64,000 nucleotides of DNA from Amorphophallus konjac. Its lineage: Eukaryota > Streptophyta > Magnoliopsida > Alismatales > Araceae. Location of the stretch: the NCBI GenBank assembly GCA_022559845.1, contig JAHNEJ010000570.1, positions 120,901-184,900 of the forward strand, written 5' to 3'. The translations under genes were made by a program, and so were the position numbers. Positions 44,310 through 55,377 of this stretch are shown here, one piece after another; position 1 is the first letter of the stretch, and every line of letters starts with the position of its first letter. Below the pieces are notes generated by a model. It saw only the letters and a program-made list of their open reading frames with translations, had not been told where the DNA came from and ran no database searches.

Positions 44310-45476
44310 TTAGAATAACTCGGGAAATCGTTTCTTCATAGATTCCTCGGTCTCCCATGTCGCTTCGTGTTCAGAATTCTTATTCCATTGCACCTTAGCA
44401 TGGGAATAACCTTATTCCTTAGAGCTCGTATTTCACGATTCAAGAATCTTCATAGGCTTCTGTTCATATGTGAGATCTTTCTGGATCACCAGATCTCCAT
44501 GTTCAATAATATGAGATGGATCGTGCACATACTTCTTCAACATAGATATGTGAAATACATTATGTACCTCGGACAATTGAGGAGGCAACGCGATGCGATA
44601 AGCAACCTCGCCAACTCTTTCAAGTACCTCGAATGGTCCGATGAATCTTGGCGTAAGCTTGCCCTTAACACCAAATCTTCGTATGCCACGTCCAGGCGAT
44701 ATCTTGAGAAATACATGATCTCCGATTTGGAATTCAAGATCTCTCCTTCTTGTATCAGCATAAGCCTTTTGTCTCGTCTGAGCAACTTGCAATCTTTCTC
44801 TGATTACTTGTATCTTCTCAGTTGTATCCCTTACCATGTCTGGACCTAATAGTTGTTTTTCCCCAACTTCGTTCCAGCATAAGGGTGATCGGCAACTCCT
44901 TCCATATAAAGCTTCGAAAGGTGCCATTTGGATACTAGCTTGGTAGCTATTATTATATGCAAATTCCACTAGTGGCAAATGATCGTGCCAGCACCCTCCA
45001 AAGTCCATGATGCATGCTCTAAGCATATCCTCAACAACCTGGTTTGTTCTCTCGGTCTGACCATCCGTTTGTGGGTGGAAAGCAGTACTAAAGTTGAGCC
45101 TTGTTCCCATCGAATGTTGTAATCCCTTCCAAAAATGAGAAGTAAAACGGGGATCTCTGTCAGACACGATTGAGACAGGAATTCCATGTATCCTGACTAT
45201 TTCCTTGATGTACAGTGCAGCTAGCACATCAATTGACCATCGGCTTTTTATTGGCAAGAAATGTGCCGATTTAGTTAATCGGTCAATGATAACCCAGATT
45301 CCATCATGTCCTCCTTTCGATTTAGATAGACCCATGATGAAGTCCATACCAATATCCTCCCACTTCCATTTTGGAATATCTAGAGGATGTAGTTTTCCAG
45401 CAGGCTTTTGGTGTTCCGCCTTGACCTGTTGGCATGTGAGACAGCGTGATACATAGTCCGCTATTTCTCTTTTCAT
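44310..45476 (-). pseudogene. K1 integrase (open) and broken chromodomain
   Basis: A single frame of 347 residues from 45476 to 44433 holds the zinc-finger end (SRCLTCQQVKAEHQKPAG), first Asp in GMDFIMGLSKSKGG, second Asp in SDRDPRFTSHFWKG and Glu in HPQTDGQTERTNQ. The GPFEVLERVGEVAYRIALP region closes the C-terminal domain. The last residues (KPMKILES) start a chromodomain, but two frameshifts near 44430 and 44385 split it. RALRNKVIPM, then KVQWNKNSEHEATWE and RFPELF, can be read in shifted frames to 44310. The chromodomain normally guides integration to marked chromatin. Confidence 0.88.
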
Positions 45477-47040
45477 GTTGGGCCACCAAAAGTTCTCTTT
45501 ACATCTTGGTACATTTTGGTTGATCCTGGATGAATAGTGTACCTTGATCTGTGAGCTTCATCTAAGATCTTCTTCTTTAATTCCGGACAGTCAGGGTATA
45601 CAAGTTCTACCTTTGAATAATAATCTTCCATCAGAAGTTAGTTGAAATCAGATTGTCCTCTAATCTGCCTTTGATTTCCACTAATATAGGATCATCATCC
45701 TGAAGTGCTTGTATCTCAGATAATAAATCTGACTGTATGCTTACATGAGATAATGTAATAAATTTGGATTCCGTGTCCAAGCTTATATTGAGCTCGGAGA
45801 ATTGTTCAAGTAACCTCCATTCTTGTATCATACAATTGGCTATCATTGCTCTCGGCTTTCGACTAAGGGCATCAGCAACATAATTACCCTTTCCGGATGG
45901 TATTGTATATTGAAGTCGAAGTCCTTGAGATATTCTAGCCAGCGTCTTTGTCTCATGTTTAGCTCCTTTTGTGAAAATAGATATTTGAGACTTTTGTGAT
46001 CGGAGTATACAGTAAACTGCACTCCATATAAGTAGTGTCTCCATATCTTTAGGGCAAATACCACCGCGGCCAGTTCTAAGTCATGGACGGGGTAATTCTC
46101 CTCATGCTTCTTCAGTTGACGTGAAGAGTATGCTATGACCTTTCCTTGTTGCATTAGGACACATCCGAGGCCAATGCCAGAAGCATCTGTGTAGACCTCG
46201 AATTTCTCTCCTTCTATTGGTAGAGCTAACACCGGAGCTGTAGTGAGATGATCCTTGAGAGTTTGGAAACTTCTTTCACATTCCTCACTCCATTCATATC
46301 GGATCTCCTTACGAGTTAATCTTGTAAGTGGTACGGCGATCTTAGAGAAATCTTTGATGAATCGCCGATAATAGCCTGCAAGACCTAAGAAACTTCTGAT
46401 CTCGCTTGCATTAGTGGGTCTTTCCCAGTTCCTTACAGCTTCAACTTTTGACGGATCTACAGATAATCCATCCTTTGATATGACATGTCCGAGAAAAGCC
46501 ACTTCTTCCAGCCAGAACTCGCATTTGCTGAGCTTAGCGTATAGTTGATTTGTCCTCAAGATTTGTAATGCAATCCTCAAATGCTCTTCATGTTCTTCCT
46601 TAGTCTTGGAATATATCAATATATCATCAATGAAACTACCACAAATTGATCTAGATAAGGCCTGAATATGCTATTCATTAACTGCATAAAGGCAGCAGGG
46701 GCATTTGTTAGTCCAAAAGGCATAACAACAAATTCGTAATGGCCATACCTGCTTCTGAATGCAGTCTTATGAATGTCATCATCCTTGATTCTTAATTGAT
46801 GATATCCTGACCTGAGATCAATTTGGAAAAATATTTGGATCCTGAAATCTGATCAAATAACTCATCGATTCTCGGCAGTGGATACTTGTTCTTGATAGTG
46901 AGATGATTCAACTGTCGATAGTCGATGCACAATCTCATGGATCCGTCCTTCTTCTTTACAAATAAGACTGGTGCTCCCCACGGGGAAGTACTTGGTCTAA
47001 TAAACCCTTTTCGAATCAGTTCCATCAACTGCTCCTTCAA
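45477..47040 (-). pseudogene. pol: K1 reverse transcriptase and RNase H, frameshifted
   Basis: It starts [20 protein letters not shown] with [20 protein letters not shown], breaks near 46800, and continues [18 protein letters not shown] and [15 protein letters not shown]. Just before the catalytic FIDD (about 46625) one base seems lost. From 46619 the frame is open: [38 protein letters not shown], RNase H at [20 protein letters not shown] and [21 protein letters not shown] further shift near 45870 leads to [13 protein letters not shown]. The remaining part reaches the integrase zinc finger. Few changes are needed to break it, matching its youth. Confidence 0.9.
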
Positions 47041-48650
47041 CTCTTGAGTTCAGCCGGGGACATTCTATAGGGTGCCTTTGAAACTGGACCAGCACCAGGG
47101 ACTAAGTCAATGGTGAAGGCCACTTCTCTTTGAGGGGGTAATCCCGGCAAATCTTCCGGAAATACGTCTGGAAATTCTCGCACTACCTGAATGTCTTCTA
47201 TCTTGGTTTCCTTAGCTTCTTTAACAGTGACAAAAGCAAGGAAGGATACACATCCTTTCCTGACGAGCTTGCTTGCTCGAAGAGCCGAAATAAGAGGGGA
47301 TTTACTCCGACTCTTGGGGCGAGTAAAGACTAATTCTGGAAAATCTTTAAAAGCAATTTGGCTATTGCGGCAATCAACCGTTGCATGGTATTTGGATAAC
47401 CAGTCCGCTCCCAGTATAACATCATACTCCTTTAGATCGAGGCATATGAGATCTATAGGTAAATTCCTACCTTGAACCATTACCTCACAGTTTTGATAGT
47501 GATGAGTAATATCATTTTCACTTCCCAGAGGAGTAGTTAGAACTATTTTTATCCATTCCGGTTCTAACGGTAACGGGTCGGCAAACTTCTTAGAAATAAA
47601 GGAATGCGATGCACCCGTATCAAATAAGACATAAGCACTTTTGGAACAAATTTTCAATGTACCTTCCACTAATCCGCCTTCTTCTTCAGGTTCGGTCTCC
47701 TGGATTGCATGAAGACGAGCATTCTTCGTCACCGGGCGTTTACCGTCACCGGCTTGGTCATTCATTAATGGACAATCGGGAATCCGATGTTCGCGACTTC
47801 CACAACGGAGACAAGCTCCTAATTTCCTCCAGCATTCTTCTGTCTTGTGACCAGCCTTGTCACAATGCTTGCATACTGTATTAGAAGGGGTAGTTGTGAT
47901 AGAGAAGGCTTGGATTTCTTGAACTTGGATCTTGAGAGGATGAACCTCCATTATTGGGCCTTTAAAGTTGGGTTTGAAAGAACCCGAACTTGTGACTTGC
48001 TCCTTCTTATCTTTCCCACGGATCCTATCAGATAGTTCCGTGGCATCTTCAAGTAATTGAGCTCGGCGCACTATTTCGGAATAAACTTGGATGTCCATAG
48101 GCGCCAGTTGAGTAATGTAGTGGGGCCTAAGCCCATTAAGAAATCTACGGGCTTTCATCTTCTCCGTGCTAATAAGATGCTTAGCATATCTAGACAACCT
48201 GGAGAACTGAGCTTCATAATCTGCTAATGATAAAGATCGTTGCTTCAATGCAGCGAATTCTGCAGCCTTCTTTTCTTGGACTCGGTCCGAGAAATATTTA
48301 GCATTGAAGTATTCCACAAATTCTTCCCATGTTACTTGAGTAGGATCGATGGTTGCTTCAATAGACTCCCACCAGCACCTAGCATCTTTCTCTAACTGGA
48401 ATGTAGCTAATAGAACTTTGTCCTGATCCGTGCATTGCATGACACGGAATATGCGTTCGGTTTCCCGAACCCAATGCTCGGCATCGTCCGGATCGGTCGA
48501 TCCCGTGAACTTCGGGGGATTCATGTTCTTAAATGCTTGGTGTAAGCTTCCAGCTCGTGGAGCACCACCTTGTGCTACCTGTTGTAGCACTTGAGTCATC
48601 CCTTGGAGGGTACGCTGCATGTTGCGCCATTGAGCACGTTCGGCAGCCAT
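47037..48650 (-). CDS. gag: K1 gag-protease, open reading frame (537 aa)
   Basis: It is uninterrupted from ATG at 48650. The gag domain has [19 protein letters not shown] and [12 protein letters not shown]. There are two Cys-rich knuckles, [14 protein letters not shown] and [14 protein letters not shown]. The protease has [16 protein letters not shown] (active site DTG) and [18 protein letters not shown]. The last 50 residues are the PR-RT linker ([15 protein letters not shown]). In an intact element the frame would run on into RT; here it ends at 47037, just as the RT frame begins in another phase with a 4-base overlap. That is most simply one frameshift mutation. This is the best preserved coding region in the window. 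Confidence 0.9.
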   Translation of the reverse strand: MAAERAQWRNMQRTLQGMTQVLQQVAQGGAPRAGSLHQAFKNMNPPKFTGSTDPDDAEHWVRETERIFRVMQCTDQDKVLLATFQLEKDARCWWESIEATIDPTQVTWEEFVEYFNAKYFSDRVQEKKAAEFAALKQRSLSLADYEAQFSRLSRYAKHLISTEKMKARRFLNGLRPHYITQLAPMDIQVYSEIVRRAQLLEDATELSDRIRGKDKKEQVTSSGSFKPNFKGPIMEVHPLKIQVQEIQAFSITTTPSNTVCKHCDKAGHKTEECWRKLGACLRCGSREHRIPDCPLMNDQAGDGKRPVTKNARLHAIQETEPEEEGGLVEGTLKICSKSAYVLFDTGASHSFISKKFADPLPLEPEWIKIVLTTPLGSENDITHHYQNCEVMVQGRNLPIDLICLDLKEYDVILGADWLSKYHATVDCRNSQIAFKDFPELVFTRPKSRSKSPLISALRASKLVRKGCVSFLAFVTVKEAKETKIEDIQVVREFPDVFPEDLPGLPPQREVAFTIDLVPGAGPVSKAPYRMSPAELKS

Positions 48651-48798
48651 TATCCTACAATTACAATAACTATATCAGTACGTGATCGTATTTAAAGACT
48701 CGTACACTATGTTAAATTTAACCCTTGGTTCTACCCAATCTCACTGGTTTAAAGGTTCAACTTATCCTTGGACTTGGGTTTTTCCTAGGAATTGAATA

Positions 48799-48816
48799 CC
48801 CTAGGCTCTGATACCA
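48799..48816 (-). promoter_or_regulatory. K1 primer-binding site
   Basis: TGGTATCAGAGCCTAGGG on the minus strand, a few bases inside the LTR end. It is complementary to the initiator tRNA-Met 3' end over at least the first 13 bases. Confidence 0.88.
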
Positions 48817-50022
48817 CAAAGACTGTCACGCCCCGAGCGCGGAAGATACCCGGAGGTGCGCGACGTGTCTATATCAATCATGTCAATCAGAGTGGTCGTG
48901 TATTCGACACAAAGACAGAGATGCACAAAATAGCAAGATAACCCAATCCTTTATTCCTTTATAATAGACTATTACAAATCCAATACTCTGTTTAATAAAA
49001 GAAAAGTACATAGTTGACTCAAGAAACTATAGAAAAGACTAGATGACACTTGAGCAGCTCTAGCACTTTCACTCATGACCATTCCCATCCGATTGACTTC
49101 CATCGTCGTCGGACTTACCTGAAAAGTAAAAGGGACAAACGGGATGAGCGAACGCTCAGTAGGAAATTATATCTCAAGTACTAGCAAGGGGTTTAAGTAA
49201 TTACATTTTCATGAATGCGATAAAGCTATGCATGCTCGCATAAAACGACAAGATAGAGAGAATGTAATATCAAGGAAATAAGATGAACTTAATCATGAAC
49301 TTTCAACAAGATAACAAGTTTATTCAAGATATTCAAGCAAGTACGTTTAACAAGTCATGTCAAGAACTTTGGCTATCATGTATCAAGCAAGTAAATTACC
49401 CTTTTGCGGGCCACGCATTTCATGTCAAGTCAAGTACGATTCAAGTACAAGATGTGTGTGGAATGTCCAATCAAGCAAGTCAAGTACTCGGTATAATGCC
49501 AGATACCTTATCATTTTAACTCCCATGGGCACAAGTACTTTCGGGTGCTCCTCCCAGGACCAGATCGGGCCCTATATGCGCAGGCATTTATCATGTATTT
49601 TTGACATCCACTCTTGTTTATATAGCCAATATAGAATTTCAATAATCAAGCTTGTAGACATGTATGACAACTTGGATAGAATAGAGTCCAAAGTATGACA
49701 AAGGACATAGATTGATAATAACGGTATAATCACGATATCGACAAAACTAGGTAGAATATGGTTCCCTTAACTTAGGTACCATGACAAATCAGTATGGACA
49801 TTCTTTATATAGAATTGAGGTCCACATGAACAGTATATCAAAGTAAGATACCCTCATTCTTATCATAGAATTGAGGTTTACAAGAACGACATGATATGGC
49901 ATGATATCATCATCCCATTAAGAATTTTCTTATGATATACTCTTTGTATAAACATAAGGGCCGGTATACCATGTTTCTTTAGATTGACATGGCAAGGATC
50001 GTGTAATGGGTTTTTAGGGTAC

Positions 50023-50099
50023 AACCAGCTCAGTCGGCCTTGAGGGAATCCAAGGCTACGAGGAGTCTTACGGAGGTCTCTATGACTAACTCGCTAGTC
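50023..50099 (-). promoter_or_regulatory. Candidate structured RNA element, K1 5' LTR copy
   Basis: This is the copy about 110 bases downstream of the TATA region in the transcribing LTR, so it should be in the RNA leader. Confidence 0.6.
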
Positions 50100-50209
50100 C
50101 AAAGGAACGGAATGTCCAATGGAGAGCTTGTATGTCAATGAGAGTTGAGTGTGATCGATAAAACAACGTGAAAAGTGGGACTATACTCACGGAGTGGAGA
50201 ATAGTGCCG

Positions 50210-50229
50210 ATATATATATTATATAATAT
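50210..50229 (-). promoter_or_regulatory. Probable TATA region of the K1 5' LTR
   Basis: The same AT-only stretch as at 42550-42568, in the LTR that would transcribe the element. Confidence 0.45.
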
Positions 50230-50277
50230 GAAACCATCGGTTAACAGAATCAGGATAAAAATCATTTTACAGAAAAT

Positions 50278-51800
50278 AACGACTTACGCTAAGTCGTTTC
50301 TCAAGTAAGTAACGCCTAACAGAAGGGCGTTTACATATTTTCCGTTTTGCAGAATTTCCAATAATTCAGTAATTTAACTAAAACGCGCCCTGGTCAGGGT
50401 CGTTTCTTCAAGATTTGACGACTACACCAGAAGGCGTCTTCTTATTTACATATTTGACAGAATATAATTAATTTTCAGGAATTATCAAAAACGCGCCCTG
50501 GGCAGGGGCGTTACTATTCAATTCTATTTTTCAGAATAGATAAATTTCAGGATTTTAACTGATAAACGCCCTAGGAAGGGGCGTTACCTTTCAGATTCAC
50601 GCCCTGATCGGGGGCGTTAACATATGGCAAACGACCTAGTCTAGGTCGTGAATTAAGGAATTCAGGAATAAAATTTCAAGAGACATGATACATGGTCATC
50701 ACAGGAAAATTAGCAGAATTTCATAGGTAGAGTCATGCAAGATATTAGAATCGATATCTCATATTTAATGAATTTTTAAACAGGATCAATTATTAATTAC
50801 ATGCGATTTTCATGAATGTAACGCCTGCGTGCAGGGCGTCAAATGTGAAATTGACGACCTGGACAGGGTCGTTTCTTGTAAATTAGCGCCCTTTACAGGG
50901 GCGTTTCTTTCAATAATATTCCAGAAACGAAAATAAAACTGTATGCATTCCATGCTTATAAAAAAATCTTGCGTTATTTTCATTTGGGCTACAATAACTT
51001 GAGAAATCCTACCTTTAAGAGTTGATTTGGACGACGAATTGAAGATTGATATGAAGAGAGGAAAAACTCTGTTGCTTAAACAGCAACCAATAATCTTAGC
51101 AGTATCAGCAGGAAGAAGTCTTTACGTTCAACGGATGAACCCCTTTCGACCGAACTTCCTACAGAGAAATACGAAGAAACATTAATATTTTCTTCATAAT
51201 ACCTGACCGAAGGTAAAGGAAAGAAGAACATTACCTTTGTTCTTCACAACGCCAATGCTTCTTCAACCTGGAAGAAGGAAGAAGGGTGAAGAATCATTAG
51301 TTCTTCATGTAGTCGAAACAGAGGTCAAAAGAAAATAAGAAGAACATATGTTCTTCACTTACCGTGCAGCAGCAGGTCGATCAAATGGGTTAGGGTTCGG
51401 CTGTTCAAGAGTCTTTATAGGATTTTGGGAAATCCTATTAGGGTTAGTGATCTTGTGAGGGTAACATATCCCTAATAGAGTCCTTACTCTAATAGACTCT
51501 TACTAGATTAACATGATCCTTCCCTGGATAAGCTCTGGGTTCGAACGGTTCACGAATGGAATTAACGCCTTAGGTCAGGGCGTCCATTCTTGAATTGACG
51601 ACCTTGTTAGGTCGTTTATTAAGAAACGTCTTGGAGAAGGGCGTTCCTTGTTTTTGAAACACGCCCAAGATATGGGCGTTTCTTTTACTTGCCTATTTGG
51701 TCGCGTGAGAGTTGACGACCACATGTGTGGGCGTCCTTTCTTTAGTCACGCCGTTTATAGAGGCGTTTCTTTTTAAATTAACGCCTTACTAAGAGGCGTT
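50278..51800. repeat. Hairpin array in K1 U3 (5' LTR copy)
   Basis: The same 18 units as the other LTR. One unit (near 50597) reads CACGCCCTGATCGGGGGCGT here but lacks one C in the 3' LTR copy (42938). Confidence 0.88.
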
Positions 51801-51888
51801 ATTTGTACTTTGTTTTATTATCTGTATTACTTCTGTAATATATATGTTTTTAATTTTATTTCAATATTCATTTATCAGGGTTGCTACA

Positions 51889-51893
51889 TGAGT
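51889..51893. repeat. Target site duplication of K1, right (TGAGT)
   Basis: TGAGT follows GGTTGCTACA. Removing K1 and one copy restores the S1 integrase reading across the site. Confidence 0.92.
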
Positions 51894-52737
51894 AGTCATC
51901 CATAACAATAAATCCATACATTTTACCACCCAAGCTATGTGTTCTACTTGGTCCAAAAGAGGTCAATGTGGATTAACTCAAGAGGCCTCGATGTGGTTAC
52001 ATCATTCTTGCACTTGAATGATGTCCCTTGTTTGCTTACCCATGCTGCATGCCCCACAGACTCCTTCATCAATAACCTTCAGCTAGGCAAACCAACTACC
52101 AAATCATGTCAAGACAATTTTAGTAAAACATTAAAACTAGCATGCCCAAGTCGGTGATGCCAAAGCCAAGCATCATCATTATTCCTTGCAACCCAACACA
52201 AGTTCTCATGAGGGACATCATCCAAATCTATCATATATAAATTGTTATGCCTAAAACCAATGAATTTATGTCATGAGTATTTTTATTTACAACAGTGCAG
52301 TGGTTAGAATCAAAAATCACTTTGCATCCTTTGTCACACAATTGACTTATGCTTAGAAGATTGTGATACAACCCTTTCACTAGCAGGACATTTTAATGGC
52401 ATGATTTTGATTCTTACCTATCTTACCTTCTCCGACAATTTTTCCTTTGTCCTTACCATCAAATGCTACTGTCCCACCATTCTTTTCATGCAGGTCTGCA
52501 AACAAATCTTTGTTTCCCGTCATGTGTCGAGAACATCCGCTGTCCAAGTACCATCTATTCCTTTGGGCTCTCAAGCAGACCTGCAAGCACAACACAAGTA
52601 CTTATGCAGATTTTGGTACCCAAGCAAGCTTGCGTCAACGATGGTTAGAGACATGAGATGTGTATGATCTATTTCTCATTCTAGCAAAGCTTTCATCATC
52701 AAATTTCAGAAATTCTGCAATCATACATGTCATGGCC
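51894..52737 (-). pseudogene. S1 gag end, protease, GAG-pre-IN and integrase N-terminal part
   Basis: Between S2 and K1, in sense: the tail of the split gag zinc knuckle (HDMYDC, near 52730), then RNRWYLDSGCSRHMTG (protease active site, near 52560), then GAG-pre-integrase with WHHRLGHAS (near 52155). After that come SRPLELIHIDLF with the first integrase Asp and GFIVMDDYS at the K1 junction. Stops and frame changes occur after the protease block. Confidence 0.85.
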
Positions 52738-52742
52738 TAACC
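52738..52742. repeat. Target site duplication of S2, left (TAACC)
   Basis: TAACC precedes TGTTGTGCCC and matches 51951 plus 10 kb, that is 61951-61955. Confidence 0.92.
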
Positions 52743-53138
52743 TGTTGTGCCCTTGTGGTTTTGATGATGGTTTTGATGATTGGTTTTTGATATGAGTTAA
52801 TCACTGTGAGTCATCTTGCTGTGTGAGTCATCATGCTATTATTCACTTTCTGATCAAAATGCAGTTCTTCATAAGTTCTGATATGGCATTGCATATTTGA
52901 TTATGTTCAGTCATGTTACTGTTGCTCTTTAGACTGCATTTGATACTGCAGCGTCGACGCTGCCAAGGCAACTTCAGAGGTAGCAGTAAGAAATATTTGA
53001 TCTGCTGCGTCCACTGCTGTTTGGGCAATGCGTTGACGCTTGGTGCCTCTTTAACGTTGCTGCATTTATTCATTGGTCTGGTCTGTGGTGCGTCGACCCC
53101 TTGTGCTGATGGGCCGACCCCTCAGTTCATTCATTGGA

Positions 53139-53778
53139 AGTCTATACACTCTCCCGTTCAAATCTTTCTAAGTCTGTACATCGGCTTCGTATCTGCAAGT
53201 CTGTACACTGGACTTCATTTTACCAACTCTATACATCCGATTGATGTTGCAGTGTTCACCAAGTCTATACATCGTCTTCAGACCTTCAAGTCTATACACT
53301 CCATGCCCATTCAAGTCTATACATCGGTTTGATTCAAAGTCTGTACACTGCTTCACTTCGTCAAAGTCCATACATCCTCAGCTGAACCCCATGTCTGTAC
53401 AACGGCCTCAATCTTCATCAAGTCTACATAGTGCTTCAACCTTCTTATAGTCTGTACAGCCTGCCTTATTGATTCAGAGTCTATACATCGCTCAAGCGTT
53501 CAAAGCCTAAAGTCTGTACAGCGCAAAGTCTACACATTGGCTCTAACATTCCAAACTCTGTACAGTCACTCCCTCAGCAAGTCTATACACTGGAGTCGTC
53601 AGCTGTGAGGACAGCATGTCTGTACACTGGTTCTCATGCATGTTAAACACCAAGTCTATACACTGCATTCATGCATTATCCTTTACGTTAAAGTGTATAC
53701 ACTGTCCATGTGCTAATTGTTCAAATGTATATACACTCGCTGTTATAAGAGCCTGAACTAACTAAGTATATACATTCC
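53139..53778. repeat. Array of about 22 AAGTCTATACACTGG-like units in S2 U3
   Basis: Units near AGT(C/G)T(A/G)TACAC(T/C) recur every 20-45 bases. The ideal AGTGTATACACT (near 53692) is a perfect palindrome and most others are one or two bases away. They lie upstream of the TATA box. Confidence 0.85.
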
Positions 53779-53819
53779 TTTTATCTCTATTTACAGACAA
53801 TTCAGACTGATGATTGGGC

Positions 53820-54020
53820 CAACGCAGCGTTCAAATGCGTCAACGCAGCATGCTGAGAGCGTCGACGCAGCACGCCCATCTGCTGAAGACTTGATCACTG
53901 GATCACCGATGCGTCAACGCAGCAGGCTGATGGAGTCAACGCAGCATACTTGAGTTTTGCTGGTCGAGATGTCTTTGAAGGCTGCGTCAACCCTTTGGAG
54001 CAAGTGTGTTGACGCCACCT
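53820..54020. repeat. TGCGTC(A/G)ACGCA palindrome units in S2 U3
   Basis: Five or six units (for example TGCGTCAACGCAGCA at 53839 and 53910, GCGTCGACGCAGCA at 53860, and GTGTTGACGCC at 54006). The ideal form is a palindrome with a GTCGAC core, as in the S1 array. Confidence 0.75.
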
Positions 54021-54182
54021 CAATTCCAGTTGCTGAGCGTACTGATGAATGGGCACGTGACCCGAAGCTGGCACTTGACACGTGAATCCAAGGTGGGTGC
54101 TGAGCACGTGATTCTGAGGAGGAATCTTCTAGACAGAAGGCGTGGGAAGCACACACCTATCACCCTAGCTGCTGCTGCTGCT

Positions 54183-54189
54183 TATAAAA
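54183..54189 (+). promoter_or_regulatory. TATA box of the S2 5' LTR
   Basis: TATAAAA in GCTTATAAAAGGAAGC. The palindrome arrays are upstream and the purine-rich and hairpin leader is downstream. Confidence 0.7.
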
Positions 54190-54600
54190 GGAAGCTTTCA
54201 TCCAACAGATAAAGACTGATCGAAACCCTTGAGGGTAATAGCAGAAGAGCAGAAGTGCTGAGAGTTCGATCTAGTAGAAGAGAAGAAGAAAAGAGTAAAG
54301 GAAAGAAAGAGAGTGAGAGCAGCAGAAGAAAAAAAAGGGAGAAGAGAGGAGCTCGTAAGAATTGAAAGAAAAGATAAAGACAGTGAGAGTAAAAAGAAGA
54401 GAGCAGAGAAGAGAAAGAGAGTGAGTGAGAGAGAAGAGAAGAGGAGGATAAGCTTACCTGAAGATCTGTCTACTGGATCGTGGATGAAATCCAGGCCAGT
54501 CAGCTCCATGCGAGCCACATCTGTGTTATCCTTCTTTACAGCTTTCTGATCGCTGTGTATTTTACCTTTCTTATTTTTTTATTTGGTTATTCTTTTTCCT

Positions 54601-54889
54601 CCGATTGCCCTGCTGGGGATCGGTTCCTCCTGTGGATTCAGGAGAAGGGAGACTTGTCTCCGGTTCTGGGCTTGTGGGTTACAAGTCCAGGGGTCCCTCC
54701 TGGTCTGGAGGAAGAGAGGTCTTCGACCTCTAGTTTTCAAGTGGCTGGGAGTCACTTGGGGTGTCCCTCCGGTTGGGAGGAAGATGGGAGTTTGTTCCCC
54801 TGGTCAAGCTGTGTATCAGCACCTGTTGCAGACTGAGTTTGCGGTTTCTAGCATTGGCTAGTGAAGCCTCACTCCAGTTGGGAGTGAGG
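54601..54889 (+). repeat. Nine consecutive hairpins in the S2 leader (5' LTR R-U5)
   Basis: Arms: CCGAT/ATCGG with inner CCC/GGG (54601); CTCCTG/CAGGAG (54627); GGAGAC/GTCTCC (54648); GGGCTTGT/ACAAGTCC (54668); CCTCC/GGAGG (54696); AGAGGTC/GACCTCT (54715); AAGTGGCT/AGTCACTT (54739); CCTCC/GGAGG (54766); CCTCACTCC/GGAGTGAGG (54867). They follow one another with little spacing and lie in the transcribed leader. Confidence 0.7.
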
Positions 54890-55264
54890 GGTGGATGTAG
54901 GTCTGGAGGACTGAACCACCTTAAAATTATTTGTGCAGTGGTTTGCCTTGCGTTAGCTCCATATCTTCTACCTCCCATTCACAGGTTGTGCATGCTTGGC
55001 TAGTTGCATTATCTAGAGAGTTATTTTTGAGCATTATATTCTGCTAAGTGGTTTGGGTAGTTTAGTTCTGCCTTCGTTTCTGGTTGATAGGTGGCTGCAT
55101 TGTTGCAGTCCAATTGTTTGTTCATTGGTTGCCTTATCATTTCATCTTGGAAAGCTCATTAGTTTTTATTCCGCATATCTGAGCTTTAGAGTTTTCAATT
55201 TGGGCTATATCTTCTAGAGGGATACATTCACCCCCCTCTGTATCCTTGCACCGATCCTAACAGT

Positions 55265-55276
55265 TGGTATCAGAGC
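55265..55276 (+). promoter_or_regulatory. S2 primer-binding site
   Basis: TGGTATCAGAGC, initiator tRNA-Met type, two bases after the 5' LTR end. Confidence 0.88.
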
Positions 55277-55377
55277 GGTTGTCTGCATACGAGGTCCAGC
55301 GACCTGCAGATTCGATCTCTGGTTTTCGGTGCTAATTTTTTTTTAGTGCATCAATATTTCTGTTGCATTAATCTGTT

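Larger units (their letters stand above)
41161..51888 (-). mobile_element. K1: Tekay-type chromovirus (Ty3/gypsy), complete, in S1 integrase
   Basis: Two LTRs of about 3.07 kb (TGTCACGCCCCGAG...GGTTGCTACA) enclose 4.6 kb with gag, PR, RT, RNH, IN and a chromodomain remnant on the minus strand. TGAGT flanks both sides. The PBS is initiator tRNA-Met type. The long LTRs, TGTCACGCCCC terminus and chromodomain suggest the Tekay/Del lineage. The LTRs differ by about 15 substitutions and some one-base indels by eye, so it is young. Gag-PR and IN remain open, while RT and the chromodomain have frameshifts. Confidence 0.94.
48824..51888 (-). repeat. K1 5' LTR (3065 bp)
   Basis: Near-identical to 41161-44228, with the same order of parts. 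It is next to the PBS and so is the 5' LTR that would drive genomic RNA. Confidence 0.95.
52743..55262 (+). repeat. S2 5' LTR (2520 bp)
   Basis: Order: a perfect 16-bp palindrome GCAGCGTCGACGCTGC (52948-52963), a GTCTATACA array, a GCGTC.ACGC array, the TATA box (54183), an AG-rich tract (54240-54440), nine hairpins (54601-54889), and the end at 55262. Compared with the other LTR it lacks a 23-base piece near 52950 and has scattered substitutions. Confidence 0.93.

Noticed and set aside
55052..55262. A host gene disrupted by the elements
   Set aside because: Every recognisable protein block in the window belongs to retrotransposon gag or pol, an env-like ORF or element-borne mobile-domain genes; no independent host gene could be supported.
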